In this document: in pieces, positions 1 through 8,906 of the stretch
Position numbering within the stretch: position 1 is the stretch's first letter
Layout: each line of letters starts with the position of its first letter
Assembly (NCBI GenBank): GCA_003024175.1
Contig: MDYQ01000351.1
Coordinates: forward strand, 1 to 18,465
DNA length: 18,465 nucleotides
Source of the DNA: Planoprotostelium fungivorum
Lineage: Eukaryota; Evosea; Variosea; Cavosteliida; Cavosteliaceae
Direction of reading: 5' to 3'
Notes under the pieces: generated by a model
The model's database searches: none
The model's input: the letters and a program-made list of their open reading frames with translations, nothing else
Told to the model about the DNA's origin: nothing
Translations under genes and position numbers: made by a program

Positions 1-225
1 AGACCGTTAAATCAATTCCTTTTCTCGTCGATATTCCTTCTCTACAACGTAGCGTCATAACATTGGGACACCTCCTTTGCTACAACAATTGGTGGTCTGT
101 CAGGCTCCTTCTCTGCCTGTCTCATGTCTTGTGGCATGGGAGAGTCGAGTCCCTGACGTTCTCGAGCTCTCATGGGTGTTACTGGTTCCACAACTTGTTG
201 TTGACGTCCAGCTCCAGTCGTAACA

Positions 226-783
226 GTGACAGCAACAGGTCTAGGTGGCAACCTCTCTAGGACAGACTGTTGTGCCCAACAATTGACATCATTGACTAAT
301 TGGAAAACTTGGAGAAAAGTCAGTGAAAACTCAGCAACCAAGAAACACATTCAATGCACGTTCATTGAAAAGGAACACCTTGGCTTTCTTTGGTTTGAAA
401 TCATTCTTTATAAACAGAGACTCATTGAACTGTTTGGTTCTTGTGTGGTGACCATACACCACAAAGAGGCTGATTACACTCCCATTGGAGTAGTCTACTT
501 TGGAAAGGGTAAATCATTGCCCAACTGCCACAACTGCAAGAGACTGGTGAACATCTCATCATGGACTGCCCAATCTATCACAACATACAAGAGGAGACCA
601 AAACACGATCCTCACAAGAACAACAAAATTTCTGTCAAGAGTGCCACTCTAGTTTGTGTCTATGAGATTATAGAAGACAGACCAATACATCTCCTTGTGA
701 GACTTGGTCTGGCAAATAATCAAGCAATTTTGAGAATCATGACCATTCAACTCCAGATGTTTTCAGCAAATGTTGGCTTTTGA
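226..783 (+). pseudogene. Degenerate reading frame with a frameshifted CCHC-type zinc motif
   Basis: An open frame of 185 codons has no recognisable domain as it stands. At 526-537 it reads Cys-His-Asn-Cys. The matching second half (Glu-His, four residues, Cys-Pro) lies at 540-572 in another frame. The two halves together have the C-x2-C-x4-5-H-x4-C spacing of a zinc knuckle, or of the zinc finger that ends many non-LTR reverse transcriptases; the Glu-His...Cys-Pro-x-Tyr form fits the second well. Because the halves are out of frame, I read this as a decayed retroelement piece rather than a working gene. It lies about 750 bp upstream of Ty3/gypsy-type pol remains, but membership of the same element is inference. 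Bases 1-225 hold nothing else that I recognise. Confidence 0.35.
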
Positions 784-1536
784 TGATTGTTTGATCAACA
801 CCTGAAACAGAAGATCTTCCAAGATGCAGCGCGCTTCAACAAAGAGGACCTCACGCACAAGCTGAGCCTTGCCTCTGCATCCAGGCTCTAATTGGTTTAA
901 CTAATGAATGATGTCCTAATCATGCAGATTAAAGTCAGACTAACACCAAAAACGCCAACTTGACAAAAAAGAGAGAACACGGAGCAAATGAGAGACAAGG
1001 TTCTCACGACTGATAGCACTTACAGTTAGACACCTTTGGTAGGATGATGGTCATCGTATTGAAGCAGAGAACGGAGAAATTTAATAAAATAAAATATTTT
1101 GCAAATGAGAGACAGTGATCTCTCTTTTTTGTCAGGTTGGCGTTATACGTTAACCTTAACGTGCGAGACGGTCTGGTGCAGGTCCTTAATAGAATTGTGT
1201 GATTTCTTGAGTATAGGCTCGCGTTTAGTGTTGAGGGTTGTTGTGGCCATATCAGATGGGATATGATCATGTTGGTTGGCTCTGCACTGAAGTTTTCAGA
1301 TATTGTTCTCATGACTTTCTGGGGGAAATCGTCAACAAGACAAGCAATTTTTTGTTGAGACAGATCCAAAAAGTGCAAGACAAGACAGAGACACAAATTT
1401 TTATGTCTCTGCAGGTCCTTAACTGATTCCAATATTGTAATAAGTTTGTAGAGCAAGACTGCAATCAAACATGAATATCAAACTTTGATTCTGAGTATAG
1501 CAACAGCAAATGTCTGAGATTATAAAATTACAATAG
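784..1536. other. Gene-poor AT-rich stretch
   Basis: No protein family is recognisable on either strand. A minus-strand open frame (1004-1468, 154 codons) exists, but it is interrupted in character and gives no motif. The reverse transcriptase that should precede the RNase H remnant at 1537 is not seen here. The stretch does hold an inverted repeat (952-1143), a 13-nt direct repeat (1177-1189 and 1410-1422) and a 7-bp hairpin (1387-1393 with 1404-1410). Confidence 0.5.
952..1143. repeat. 25-bp inverted repeat, 192 bp end to end
   Basis: Arms at 952-976 and 1119-1143 are reverse complements at 24 of 25 positions (they start ACGCCAAC and end GAGAGA on the left). Inside them a 14-nt direct repeat (GCAAATGAGAGACA) occurs at about 984-997 and 1101-1114. 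The size and layout resemble a small non-autonomous inverted-repeat element, but I see no clear target-site duplication outside the arms, so the mobile origin is inference. Confidence 0.6.
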
Positions 1537-1719
1537 CAGAATCAAAGACAAATACGCTGGGCTCAATTCCTAGCAGATTTCAACTTCACACTCAAACACA
1601 GAGCAGGAGCTCAAAACAGAAAACCAGACATTCTATCAAGGAACCTCAAGACGCTGTACCATAGGGGGAGAAGCGCACTTAACACCTGGCATTGCCTCCT
1701 GAAGTTTTTGCACCGGTGA
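1537..1719 (+). pseudogene. C-terminal RNase H fragment of Ty3/gypsy pol
   Basis: This frame opens after a stop at 1534-1536 and closes at a TGA at 1717-1719. It encodes an Arg-Gln-x-Arg-Trp-Ala-x-Phe-Leu-x-x-Phe segment, then a Lys-His-Arg-x-Gly...Asn...Lys-Pro-Asp-x-Leu-Ser-Arg segment. That pair is the standard end of Ty3/gypsy RNase H (RQxRWxxFL...F, then HRxGxxNxxxDxLSR). The catalytic N-terminal half of RNase H is absent. The frame has no start of its own and is a fragment. Confidence 0.75.
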
Positions 1720-2286
1720 AATCAGACATGTTTCATCGAATAGCAGCTCTTAATCCCATTGTACATCATATACAATTCGAAAATTCGACACAACATGCAC
1801 AACTCACTGACCCATTCTGTGAAACCACAGTACAGTGGATGAAAGACAAGAAGGATCTCCATATCCACTCAGATATCACTGTTCCAAATCAACAGAGTAC
1901 ACAAGAGCCTAATCAATCATTGACACCACAGGACAAATTAGACCCCAGAAGGGAGTCTCTTTTGAACCTCAAACGGACCAACATACTGATCACACAATAT
2001 GATTCTCTCACTGGACACTACTAATCGAACGAGATTTCTGGTGGCCACAACTCAAATAGCCCACCTCATTCCGACTGTCACAATGGTGACGTCACAAGAT
2101 ACTGCTAAACTGTTCATAGATAACGTTTGGAAGTTACACAGCACTCCAATGTCTATTGTGTCAGACAGAGGACCACAGTTTGTTGCCATGTTCTGGAAGA
2201 ATTTTTGGACAGAGCTAGGATGTAAACAAACCCTCTCCACAGCATACCATCCATCGACAACCAGTTCACCAACTAGCATCTCATAG
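1692..2286 (+). pseudogene. Broken integrase of Ty3/gypsy pol
   Basis: The first frame (to 2024) ends in a Tyr-Asp-Ser-Leu-Thr-Gly-His segment, which matches the H2C2 finger region upstream of the integrase core. An Arg-Asp-Phe-Trp-Trp-Pro-Gln segment follows at about 2030-2053 in a second frame. The core (1999-2286) is in a third: Ala-His-x-Ile-Pro, then Val-Ser-Asp-Arg-Gly-Pro-Gln-Phe, which carries the second acidic residue of the DDE triad, and Leu-Ser-Thr-Ala-Tyr-His-Pro. The stretch that should carry the first Asp is deleted, and the frame is lost where the Glu helix should be. The enzyme cannot be functional. Confidence 0.75.
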
Positions 2287-2290
2287 CTAA

Positions 2291-3110
2291 ATAAAGCTTT
2301 CAACCCTCACGAAGAACACGTAGTCTTCTTATCTTTCGTTTTGTCATCTATTATCACTCTAGATCATATCGTAAAACCATAGGATTGTGATAGTCATCTC
2401 CCGATCAATTATCATTGTAACCTAACAAAATTTCAAACTGCGCACGCTCACCATTCCAGCGCCAAAGAACAGCAGCTGGCGCTCAAAACGGCGCTGCACA
2501 CCTATGACTGTGATGGTTCAGATATTTGCCTCCGTCGAGGTCAGATTGAAGCATCAGGAGAAGAGAATGCCATGTTGATGCAGAGGAAGACCGATCAATC
2601 TCATCATCATCATGAGATGACACGACGCGGTTGCAAGAATAGGGCTGAATCAGGCCAAAAGGGTAGCCATGGCCCAAGAGGGTAATGACCTCCTACAGAG
2701 AGAAATAGGAATCAAAGAGGGAACATCAGAATCACCCTAGAAAAGTTTTGCAACAGCAGATGATTGAGACATCGGATCTGGTACAATTCCCAGGAGGTGA
2801 AGTTCCAAACCACGACAGTAAACCGTCATTCAATACAGTAGAACAACGTACGTTACATGATTCTTGTGAAAAGCCGTCTCAGATGAACGGAGGACATTGG
2901 CGAGTACCATTCGACCATACCTACCATATCGATAGTTCTTGAGTTCTCGCCGGCAAGATAAGTTAGGGCATCTCTTGCACCTTCCTCTTCTCAATATCGA
3001 CACGAACAGGTGTCACGTGCCCGTGTTTCAATCTATTGAGCCTGTAACGTGGTTCTGGCTCGTTGTTCGTGTCAAGTATTCCTACTCCATCAACCATAGA
3101 CAGTTAGCAA
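2291..3110. other. No gene recognised; probably contains the carboxypeptidase promoter
   Basis: Short open frames exist on both strands, but none has family features, and a plus-strand frame at about 2384-2683 lacks an upstream ATG. One stretch (about 2606-2710, + strand) could be read as a helical SNARE-like segment, but frames must be mixed to do so and I do not claim it. The last 150 bp probably hold the promoter and leader of the carboxypeptidase that starts at 3111; no TATA box stands out. Confidence 0.4.
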
Positions 3111-4808
3111 ATGAGAGTTGCGGTAATAGTACTGCTTGTCATTTTCATCTCCATACAAACCGTTAGGTGAATCATACACGAAACATGCTGAAGAATGATC
3201 TTGTTAGGGGTCACGCAGATGAAATTCATCAACTTCCAGGATTGAATGTAAGCATTAATTTCAAGCAATACGCTGGATACATCACAGTAGATAAGTCAAT
3301 CAATCGCCGACTGTTTTATTGGTTCGTCGAGTCACAATCATCACCCACAGATGACCCTGTTGTTCTTTGGGTATATATCCCTGACTGTGTATCACTCATT
3401 TTTTCAGTTAAATGGTGGTCCTGGTTGTAGCTCTTTGGGCGGATTCTTCACCGAGCATGGTCCCTTTAGACCCAATTCTGATGGAAAGACCGTGTCCATT
3501 AATCCTTACTCTTGGGTAATGAAAGGAGCGCGTCAGTCCTTCTGATAGGTTTCAGAATCGGGTGGCTAACATGCTGTACTTGGAGTCACCTGCAGGGTGA
3601 GGACCTCAACAAAGAGGGAAAAGAATGACGTTGACAGGGTTGGATTCTCTTACTCGAATCAAGAGGAAGACTATGATCTTGTAGGAGACAAGAGAACAGC
3701 AGACGATGCTTACCAGTTCCTCTTACATTTCTACGAAGAATACTCGGAGTTTCAGGGGAATAAGTTCTATGTGTCGGGAGAGAGCTACGGGGGGCACTAT
3801 GTCCCCACATTAGTAGAACGCATCCGATCTGGCAACACAGAGGAAGATGGATTCAAGATCCCATTGACTGGATTCTTGGTGGGAAACGCGTGGACTGACA
3901 TGCCCCTGGACAATTTGGGAGCCGTCTTCTATTGGTGGTCACACGGTCTGATATCCGATCAAATCTATCAATCCATCATTGCTCAGTGTGGAAACTTTTC
4001 TGATATTGGACCGTTGAAGAGAGACACTACCGGCTGTGAGAGTGCATTATCTCAAGCCAGCACAGTGATGAACGGCATCAATGTGAGTGCGGAGAATATC
4101 ATCCATGTGACCAATGTAGATCTACGATATCTACGTAGACGTGTGTCAGAAGAGCTCAGCATTCAAGTACGTGAAGCAGATGGCTCGGGTGGGATCGAAG
4201 GTACATCAAGCTTTATCGGTTGATATCAACCCCCCCTACCAACCGTGCATAGACGATTTCACGTCGTCTTATCTCAATGTGAGCGTCGTTCAAAGAAACT
4301 TCTTCTGATGGTTCAGACGAAGGAGGTCAGAAAGGCAATCCACGCAACGGAGACCAAGTACAGATGGACTGACTGTTCCGGATTGATCAACTACAATTAC
4401 TCTGATGTCGAGAAATCAGTGGTACCCTTGTACCAAGAATTCTTCGCTTCCGGGGACTTGAGTATTCTCGTCTTCAGTGGTGATGTAGATGCCATCGTAC
4501 CCCACACTGGAACCACCCGATGGATATCCACTCTTGGACAGTGAGTTCCATCAAACAATCTCACTGACCCGCTCAGATCCATTGTGAGACCATGGACACC
4601 CTGGACAGACGATGAACAACAAGTAGGAGGGTTTGTTGTCAAATACAAAGATTTCACATTTGCTACTGTCAGAAATGCAGGGTGAGGACCACAAGATCTT
4701 GCAAGTCTGACACAATCAAGGCATATGGTTCCTCTCACACAACCTTCTCGTGCTTTCTCCCTTTTCTCTAGATTCTTAAACAATGGACGTCTCAATCCCT
4801 CATCATAA
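3111..4808 (+). CDS. Serine carboxypeptidase (peptidase family S10), nine exons, intact
   Basis: This enzyme removes C-terminal amino acids from peptides, normally in the vacuole/lysosome or outside the cell. Exons: 3111-3166, 3208-3370, 3408-3515, 3556-3596, 3638-4082, 4120-4278, 4317-4540, 4577-4681 and 4721-4808. They sum to 1389 nt, that is 462 residues, normal for the family. The ATG at 3111 opens a hydrophobic signal peptide ([18 protein letters not shown]). Visible signatures are the oxyanion/substrate motif NGGPGCSS (residues 75-82), ESPAGVGFSYS (119-129), the nucleophile in GESYGG (Ser172), the acidic residue in SGDVDAIVP (378-386) and the histidine in AGHMVP (His435). All three catalytic residues are present, so the gene looks functional. 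The eight introns are 36-41 nt. The stop lies only 28 bp from the convergent stop of the homoserine dehydrogenase fragment. Activity is inferred from motifs. Confidence 0.93.
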
Positions 4809-4836
4809 ATTGTCTGCATTCGTCTTTATCAAAGAG

Positions 4837-4929
4837 TTACTCTGATAAGATGTCTGCAAAGACACTAGCAGCTGCGACAGCACCACCAGCCCCAGGGCCC
4901 TTAATGACAAAAGGAATTTCATTGTACAT
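4837..4929 (-). pseudogene. Orphan C-terminal piece of homoserine dehydrogenase
   Basis: Reading the minus strand from 4929 to a TAA at 4837-4839 gives a stretch of about 30 residues containing Pro-Phe-Val-Ile-Lys-Gly-Pro-Gly-Ala-Gly-Gly, then Ala-Ala-x-Val-Phe-Ala-Asp-Ile-Leu. This is the characteristic last segment of homoserine dehydrogenase (P-L/F-V-I-x-G-x-G-A-G...V-x-A-x-x-V-x-A-D-I/L), the enzyme reducing aspartate semialdehyde in threonine/methionine synthesis. Just upstream a splice acceptor is possible before 4929, and part of the preceding strand can be glimpsed near 4945-5000, but no phase-consistent join works. The plus-strand gene at 5110 leaves no room for the remaining 300 or so residues. 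I infer a truncated or decayed copy; an undetected distant upstream exon is the alternative. Confidence 0.5.
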
Positions 4930-5109
4930 CTGTCTTCAGACACTTCAGAGAAGAAACCTCGTATGATTATCAACGTTGGTCTGCCCAGCTGATCTATCAA
5001 TGAACATGCTCTAACGGGTAATGCACACATCCTCATTGCATCCAAGCCCAAACACGAAAAAGACGGCGGTGACTTACGATACTGACTGTTCCTATTGTCT
5101 TATTCCAAG

Positions 5110-5755
5110 ATGGATCGTCTCAGAGGACATCATACAACTCGATCGCCAAAGAAAACGGACGATGGACACTCCAGTTCGACGCCAGGAATGGGTATTTGAG
5201 TGAGTGAGTGACCCCCTGTTCAGTGAATATTTGAGTATCCCGAGGATTGGATACTCATGACAGTAGTCACGTGCGATGAGACGGCGTCCCATCGGAGAGA
5301 GGAAGATGCATCCGAGCAGGAGTCCAACAACAAGACGAAGGATATAGCATCAATGAAGGTAGATCGTCTTCATCACACGGTGTGATTTGTGATGTAACAT
5401 GGTTGCCGGCATACGATGAATCGATGTAACGCATCATATCTAGAATGAGCATTGATGAGAGTATCATCCTAAATGAGTGAGTGTTCCACGGAATGCGATA
5501 CTCAAATACCCATTCCTGTTCGACGCAGACAAAGCGTAGAAGGATCTCAAAGTGGGAGAGGAACAAGACAGAGGAAGGACCGGTGACTCCCGCTCCCATC
5601 CTTGAGTGAGAATCATTCACCGTCTCGTTCTCACGAGAGGATTCATCCACACCTGCAAATTACCTTTGGATATCTGCACGTTTGTGGAGGGATTCCTCGT
5701 TCGGACCGATTCTATACAGAAGAAACAAACTGACAAGAACCGAGGTTTTATATAA
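5110..5755 (+). CDS. Small hydrophilic protein of unknown function, five exons (134 residues)
   Basis: No family is recognised. A phase-consistent model is 5110-5191, 5264-5381, 5444-5476, 5529-5582 and 5638-5755 (405 nt, 134 residues). The protein begins MDRLRGHHTTRSPKKTDDGH, is rich in Ser, Lys, Arg and Glu in its first 100 residues, and ends with a more hydrophobic segment (GFIHTCKLPLDICTFVEGF) before a basic tail. Introns are 72, 62, 52 and 55 nt, somewhat longer than in neighbouring genes, and the first two have alternative splice choices that also keep frame (an alternative start is the ATG at 5257). Its stop is only 10-27 bp from the convergent minus-strand gene. The basic, low-complexity N-terminus would suit a nuclear or nucleic-acid-associated protein, but that is a guess. 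A 19-nt inverted repeat brackets exons 2-3. Confidence 0.55.
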
Positions 5756-5781
5756 TCAACCAATTCATTGATGTTTCTGGA

Positions 5782-6991
5782 TTACGGGATTTTTAGAAGC
5801 GGAGGCTTCTGCACAGGGGTTGATGTAACAGGGATGACCTTCTTTACAAAATCCGACAACATTGGTATCGTTGGTTTCAACCTTTTGGGTGGGTAGTTGG
5901 TCGGTGGATGGACGTGGGTAATTGTTTGGTTGATGAGTGTGGGTAGCTGTCGGTGGATGGATGTGGAGTAGCGTGTCCTTATTCCACCGATCTTCCAAGG
6001 TCGCTGCCTGTGACTTCAGTCCAACTACGATTTTTTCGTCAACAAGATGTGCTGTCACCCCATCAGGCCGATTCCGTCTTTTAAACTCTTCATGAGCTGG
6101 ACCAGACCGTTGATGGCCTTGGTATACAATACTGTGCCACCCTTGGCCTCCCCTGGCCCCACGGTGTCCCAGATATTGTACCTGCAGTCTTTGGAACGTC
6201 GGTCTCGATGATCTTGCGACCTCCTTACCATCAGTGATCGCTCCTGCTGATGGGCAGTTTCATTCTTTCGTACCTCTCACTACCTTATTGTCTCTCGACA
6301 TTTCACAAGACAAGACGGAATTCTGACGGAAAGATTACGACCATATCGATCCTTAGTGAATTTCTCTCCTCTACGTGAAAGATGGAAGCTAGTCAGAATC
6401 GAGGTAGTCCGGCGCTGCTAAAGTCGATCAAGATGAGATAGTTACATTGGGAATTGGATCGTGGACTGCGCCGCGAAGAGATGCCCTCACGTCATCAACA
6501 CCGAGCGATCGTCTGCAGGACACAAAAGACCGTGATACCTGCTGTTCTTTGGACCTTACAGTAAAGATGACGGCCAAACCTTTTCTAGCAGGCAAACCTC
6601 GTCATCTGCTTATACCATCGTAGGCCACGGCAAGAGTCGCATTGAGGGAGATTGACCTCGGCAAGATGAAAACCGCCTTCTTTCGAGCGAGATCTGCTGG
6701 GATGTGTTCCTTGCCCACAACTCCGCTGAGACTGACCGCGTCTTCGACCAAGTGAAGTTGCTTGAGGATGGTAGCTGCATCTGTTGGCGAGGAAGAGATG
6801 GTGGAGGATAGAAACTGAGAAATCTGTTAGAGGATAGCCAAGTTCACCGCTCTCCTCTCTTTGAAAAAGTCCGCCACAATGGATTCTAGATTTGATATGC
6901 CTTTATTGCCTAGAATTTTATGCAGACGGTTTTCTGCTCTGTGTAGAGGTCTATCGAATGTTCTCCACTTGCTCTGCCCAATCCGCTCCAT
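5782..6991 (-). CDS. Probable multi-exon gene of unknown function, exon model incomplete
   Basis: Three upstream exons fit in phase: up to 6848 (open from an ATG at 6991), 6814-6616 and 6554-6491, separated by introns 6815-6847 and 6555-6615. They include DAATILKQLHLVEDAVSLSG and GKEHIPADLARKKAVFILP, vaguely like the start of the lipid-binding SYLF domain (…ILK…IPADLxxKAxxxxxxP). I do not trust that match. Downstream, 6181-6059 (with YNIWDTVGPGEAKGG) and 6007-5782 fit together across a 51-nt intron and end in TAA at 5782-5784, with a basic, proline-rich tail. The middle (6060-6490) is unresolved, so the gene could also be two genes or a decaying one. A second frame ending at a TGA at 5765-5767 is also open across the last 290 bp. 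The upstream neighbour on the same strand is the ALDH8-type gene, whose stop lies at 6910. Confidence 0.4.
5889..5965. repeat. GT-rich 28-nt direct repeat, two imperfect copies
   Basis: Copies at 5889-5916 and 5939-5965 share GTGGGTAG, TCGGTGGATGGA and GTG, with two substitutions and one missing base. They lie inside the last exon of the minus-strand gene model, where they translate as a His/Pro/Thr-rich segment in either open frame. Confidence 0.6.
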
Positions 6992-8745
6992 TTTGTTCCC
7001 CCAAAAGGCATTCGTAAGTCTCTCTGTGACACATCAACAATTGACTTGAGAGAAAGACACCCACCACCATCCAGCAGTTGACCCAGACAGTCCCTGCTTC
7101 AATTTCGTTGGCAACACGATGGGCCCTACGCAGGTTCTCCGTCCACACAATGGCCGCTAATCCATATTTACTATTATTTGCCATTTCAATTGCTGCTGAT
7201 ATCAGTATCGTTTTGCATATTCGACGCACCTTCCTCCTCGGTCTTGAACGTGGATACTCCAATCACAGGACCGAAAATCTCTTCTTGTTGAACACGGCCA
7301 TCAGGATGTAAATCTACCGCTGTTAGATAATCTCCACTGTATGAACACACTCGTGATGATGGTGGGATTCAAGTAATAGCCGCCACTCAATTCTCCCTCC
7401 ATGGTGGGCCTGTCTCCTCCCGTCAAGATGACTCCTGGATCCAATCAGTCTTGGGAGGAACAACTCCACACCTCCTTCGTCCTTTGCTATTTGAACGTAG
7501 GACAGGACACGATTGAGATGTTCTTCACTGACTAATGATCCTGTCGTTGTCTTTGGGTCTGTCGGATCTCCCACCACCAATTTCTTCGTGGCCTCCACAA
7601 ACTTTTGGATGAACTTCTCATAGATTCCCTCTTGCACGAGCAGGCGTGATCCACACAAACAAATTTCTCCTGCAGGGCTCAGTACTGTGCCATCCAAGCA
7701 CTTCACCTTGATTCGAGAATGAGGATCTGACAGTGGTTGCAACACATTCTTCGAGATTGGCGTCATCAAATATGACTGTTGGGTTCTTCCCTCCCAATTC
7801 GAGGTACAATTTCTTGTAATGGGGAGCTGAATCGCGTATGATGAATTGCCCTGTGTGAGTGCCTCCAGTGAAGGACAGCAGAGGGACCTTTGGATGCACC
7901 ACCTTTTGTCTTCACTATGAATATACCCTTCTTCCTCACCAGCGCATTTCCTGATACAGTGCCTCGACCAAAGATCATGTTGCAGACACCGTTGGGTAGA
8001 CCTGCGTCCCTCATCACCGAACACAGCATCCACGCTGTCACGCTGGTGAACTCGGAGGGTTTACACACGATCGTGTTTCCCACTGGAAGTGATCAGTATG
8101 CGATGTCGGATCAGTAAGTCAACAATGGAATACGAACCACTCAAAGCGGGTGCGATCTTCCAGGTCAACAAGTACAGAGGGAGATTCCAAGGGGAGATCA
8201 ATCCAGCAACACCAACAGGTGTTCTGACGGTGTAGTTTGTAATCTGTGACGGTCAGATCTTCTTCTGTTGAATGGTCTCACCGATTGATTGTTGTCCAGG
8301 TTCATGTCGGAAGCGATCTCTGTGTGGTGTAAAATGGCGCCAGCAAAGAATCTGAAATTAGAAACCACTCTGGGGATGTCCACTGTGCGTGCGAGACTGA
8401 TGGGCTTTCCTTGATCCCTGCTCTCAGCAATGGCGAATTCCTCGAGTCTGCCTGTTGATCACCCTCTTTTCTCTTCGTTCATTTTCACCTTTGTTCGACC
8501 AAATCTGCGATGCGATACAAGATCTCAGAGCGAGTCTGCTTCGAAGTCTTTCCCCAAACTTTGAAAGCACGTCTTGCGCTACTGACAGCTAATTCTACGT
8601 CGGCACTGTCCGAATCTGCGAGCTTTCCGTAGACTTTGCCAGTGGCAGGGCAGTGGTTATCTAACCACTTTCCACTCAGAGGAGTCTCTTGAAACTCTCC
8701 ATCTATAAAATTTTTGACTATCACTTCGTGAGGTGGGTAGTTCAT
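6910..8745 (-). CDS. ALDH8-type aldehyde dehydrogenase (2-aminomuconic semialdehyde dehydrogenase-like), ten exons, intact
   Basis: This NAD-dependent enzyme oxidises an aldehyde to an acid. The closest family I recognise is ALDH8A1, which acts on 2-aminomuconate semialdehyde in kynurenine breakdown. Exons: 8745-8489, 8447-8282, 8243-8138, 8082-7940, 7902-7707, 7669-7472, 7434-7351, 7319-7230, 7192-7065 and 7023-6910. They sum to 1482 nt, 493 residues (family about 490), in phase throughout. Diagnostic pieces are TVRTPVGVAGLISPWNLPLY (Asn161), NTIVCKPSEFTSVTAWMLC, FTGGT, YLELGGKNP (general base Glu259), SNQGEICLCGSR (catalytic Cys293), QQEEIFGPV and DLRMPFGGTKWSG. The ATG at 8745 matches the family start; earlier in-frame ATGs lie in a likely leader intron. 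Introns are 31-55 nt. It is divergent from the His/LEA/glutaredoxin gene. The substrate is inferred from similarity. Confidence 0.93.
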
Positions 8746-8906
8746 CGGATTGAACTCGCCGATCTGAAATGGATGGAGGGACGAACACGGGAACTTTGTC
8801 ATTCGCAGAATTAAGAAATCGACATTCCACCCAGTTTTCTCGGCTATCTTATTTCTGCGATCACACGCTTCCTCGACACCACACAACCACAAAGAACGCA
8901 AACACG
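8746..8906. promoter_or_regulatory. 161-bp divergent intergenic region
   Basis: This stretch separates the start codons of the aldehyde dehydrogenase (-) and the His/LEA/glutaredoxin gene (+), so it must hold both promoters and leaders. A possible splice acceptor (TTTCAG at about 8762-8767 on the minus strand) suggests a leader intron for the dehydrogenase. No TATA-like box or known binding site stands out. Confidence 0.5.

Larger units (their letters stand above)
1537..2290 (+). mobile_element. Remnant of a Ty3/gypsy-type LTR retrotransposon pol region
   Basis: Two linked signatures in the order RNase H then integrase identify a Ty3/gypsy (chromovirus-like) pol. All frames are broken: the RNase H piece, the integrase finger and the integrase core lie in different frames, and the reverse transcriptase, protease and most of RNase H are missing upstream. 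No long terminal repeats are seen within the window. An AATAAA occurs at 2289-2294. The copy is therefore dead and internally deleted. It is a cellular transposon relic, not a virus gene in use. Confidence 0.75.

Noticed and set aside
2384-2710. SNARE-like helical segment on the plus strand
   Set aside because: It requires mixing frames, has no start codon or membrane anchor, and the similarity is too weak.
4397-4819. Minus-strand open frame opposite the carboxypeptidase
   Set aside because: It is a shadow of the plus-strand exons that carry the catalytic Asp and His.
5185-5210. GAGT/GAGTGAGTG short repeats as a possible CRISPR or telomere-like array
   Set aside because: There are only three to four tetranucleotide units, no spacers and no telomeric consensus; it is simple sequence in an intron.
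7890-8117. Plus-strand open frame inside the aldehyde dehydrogenase
   Set aside because: It is antisense to exons with clear ALDH motifs and is interrupted by introns of the real gene.
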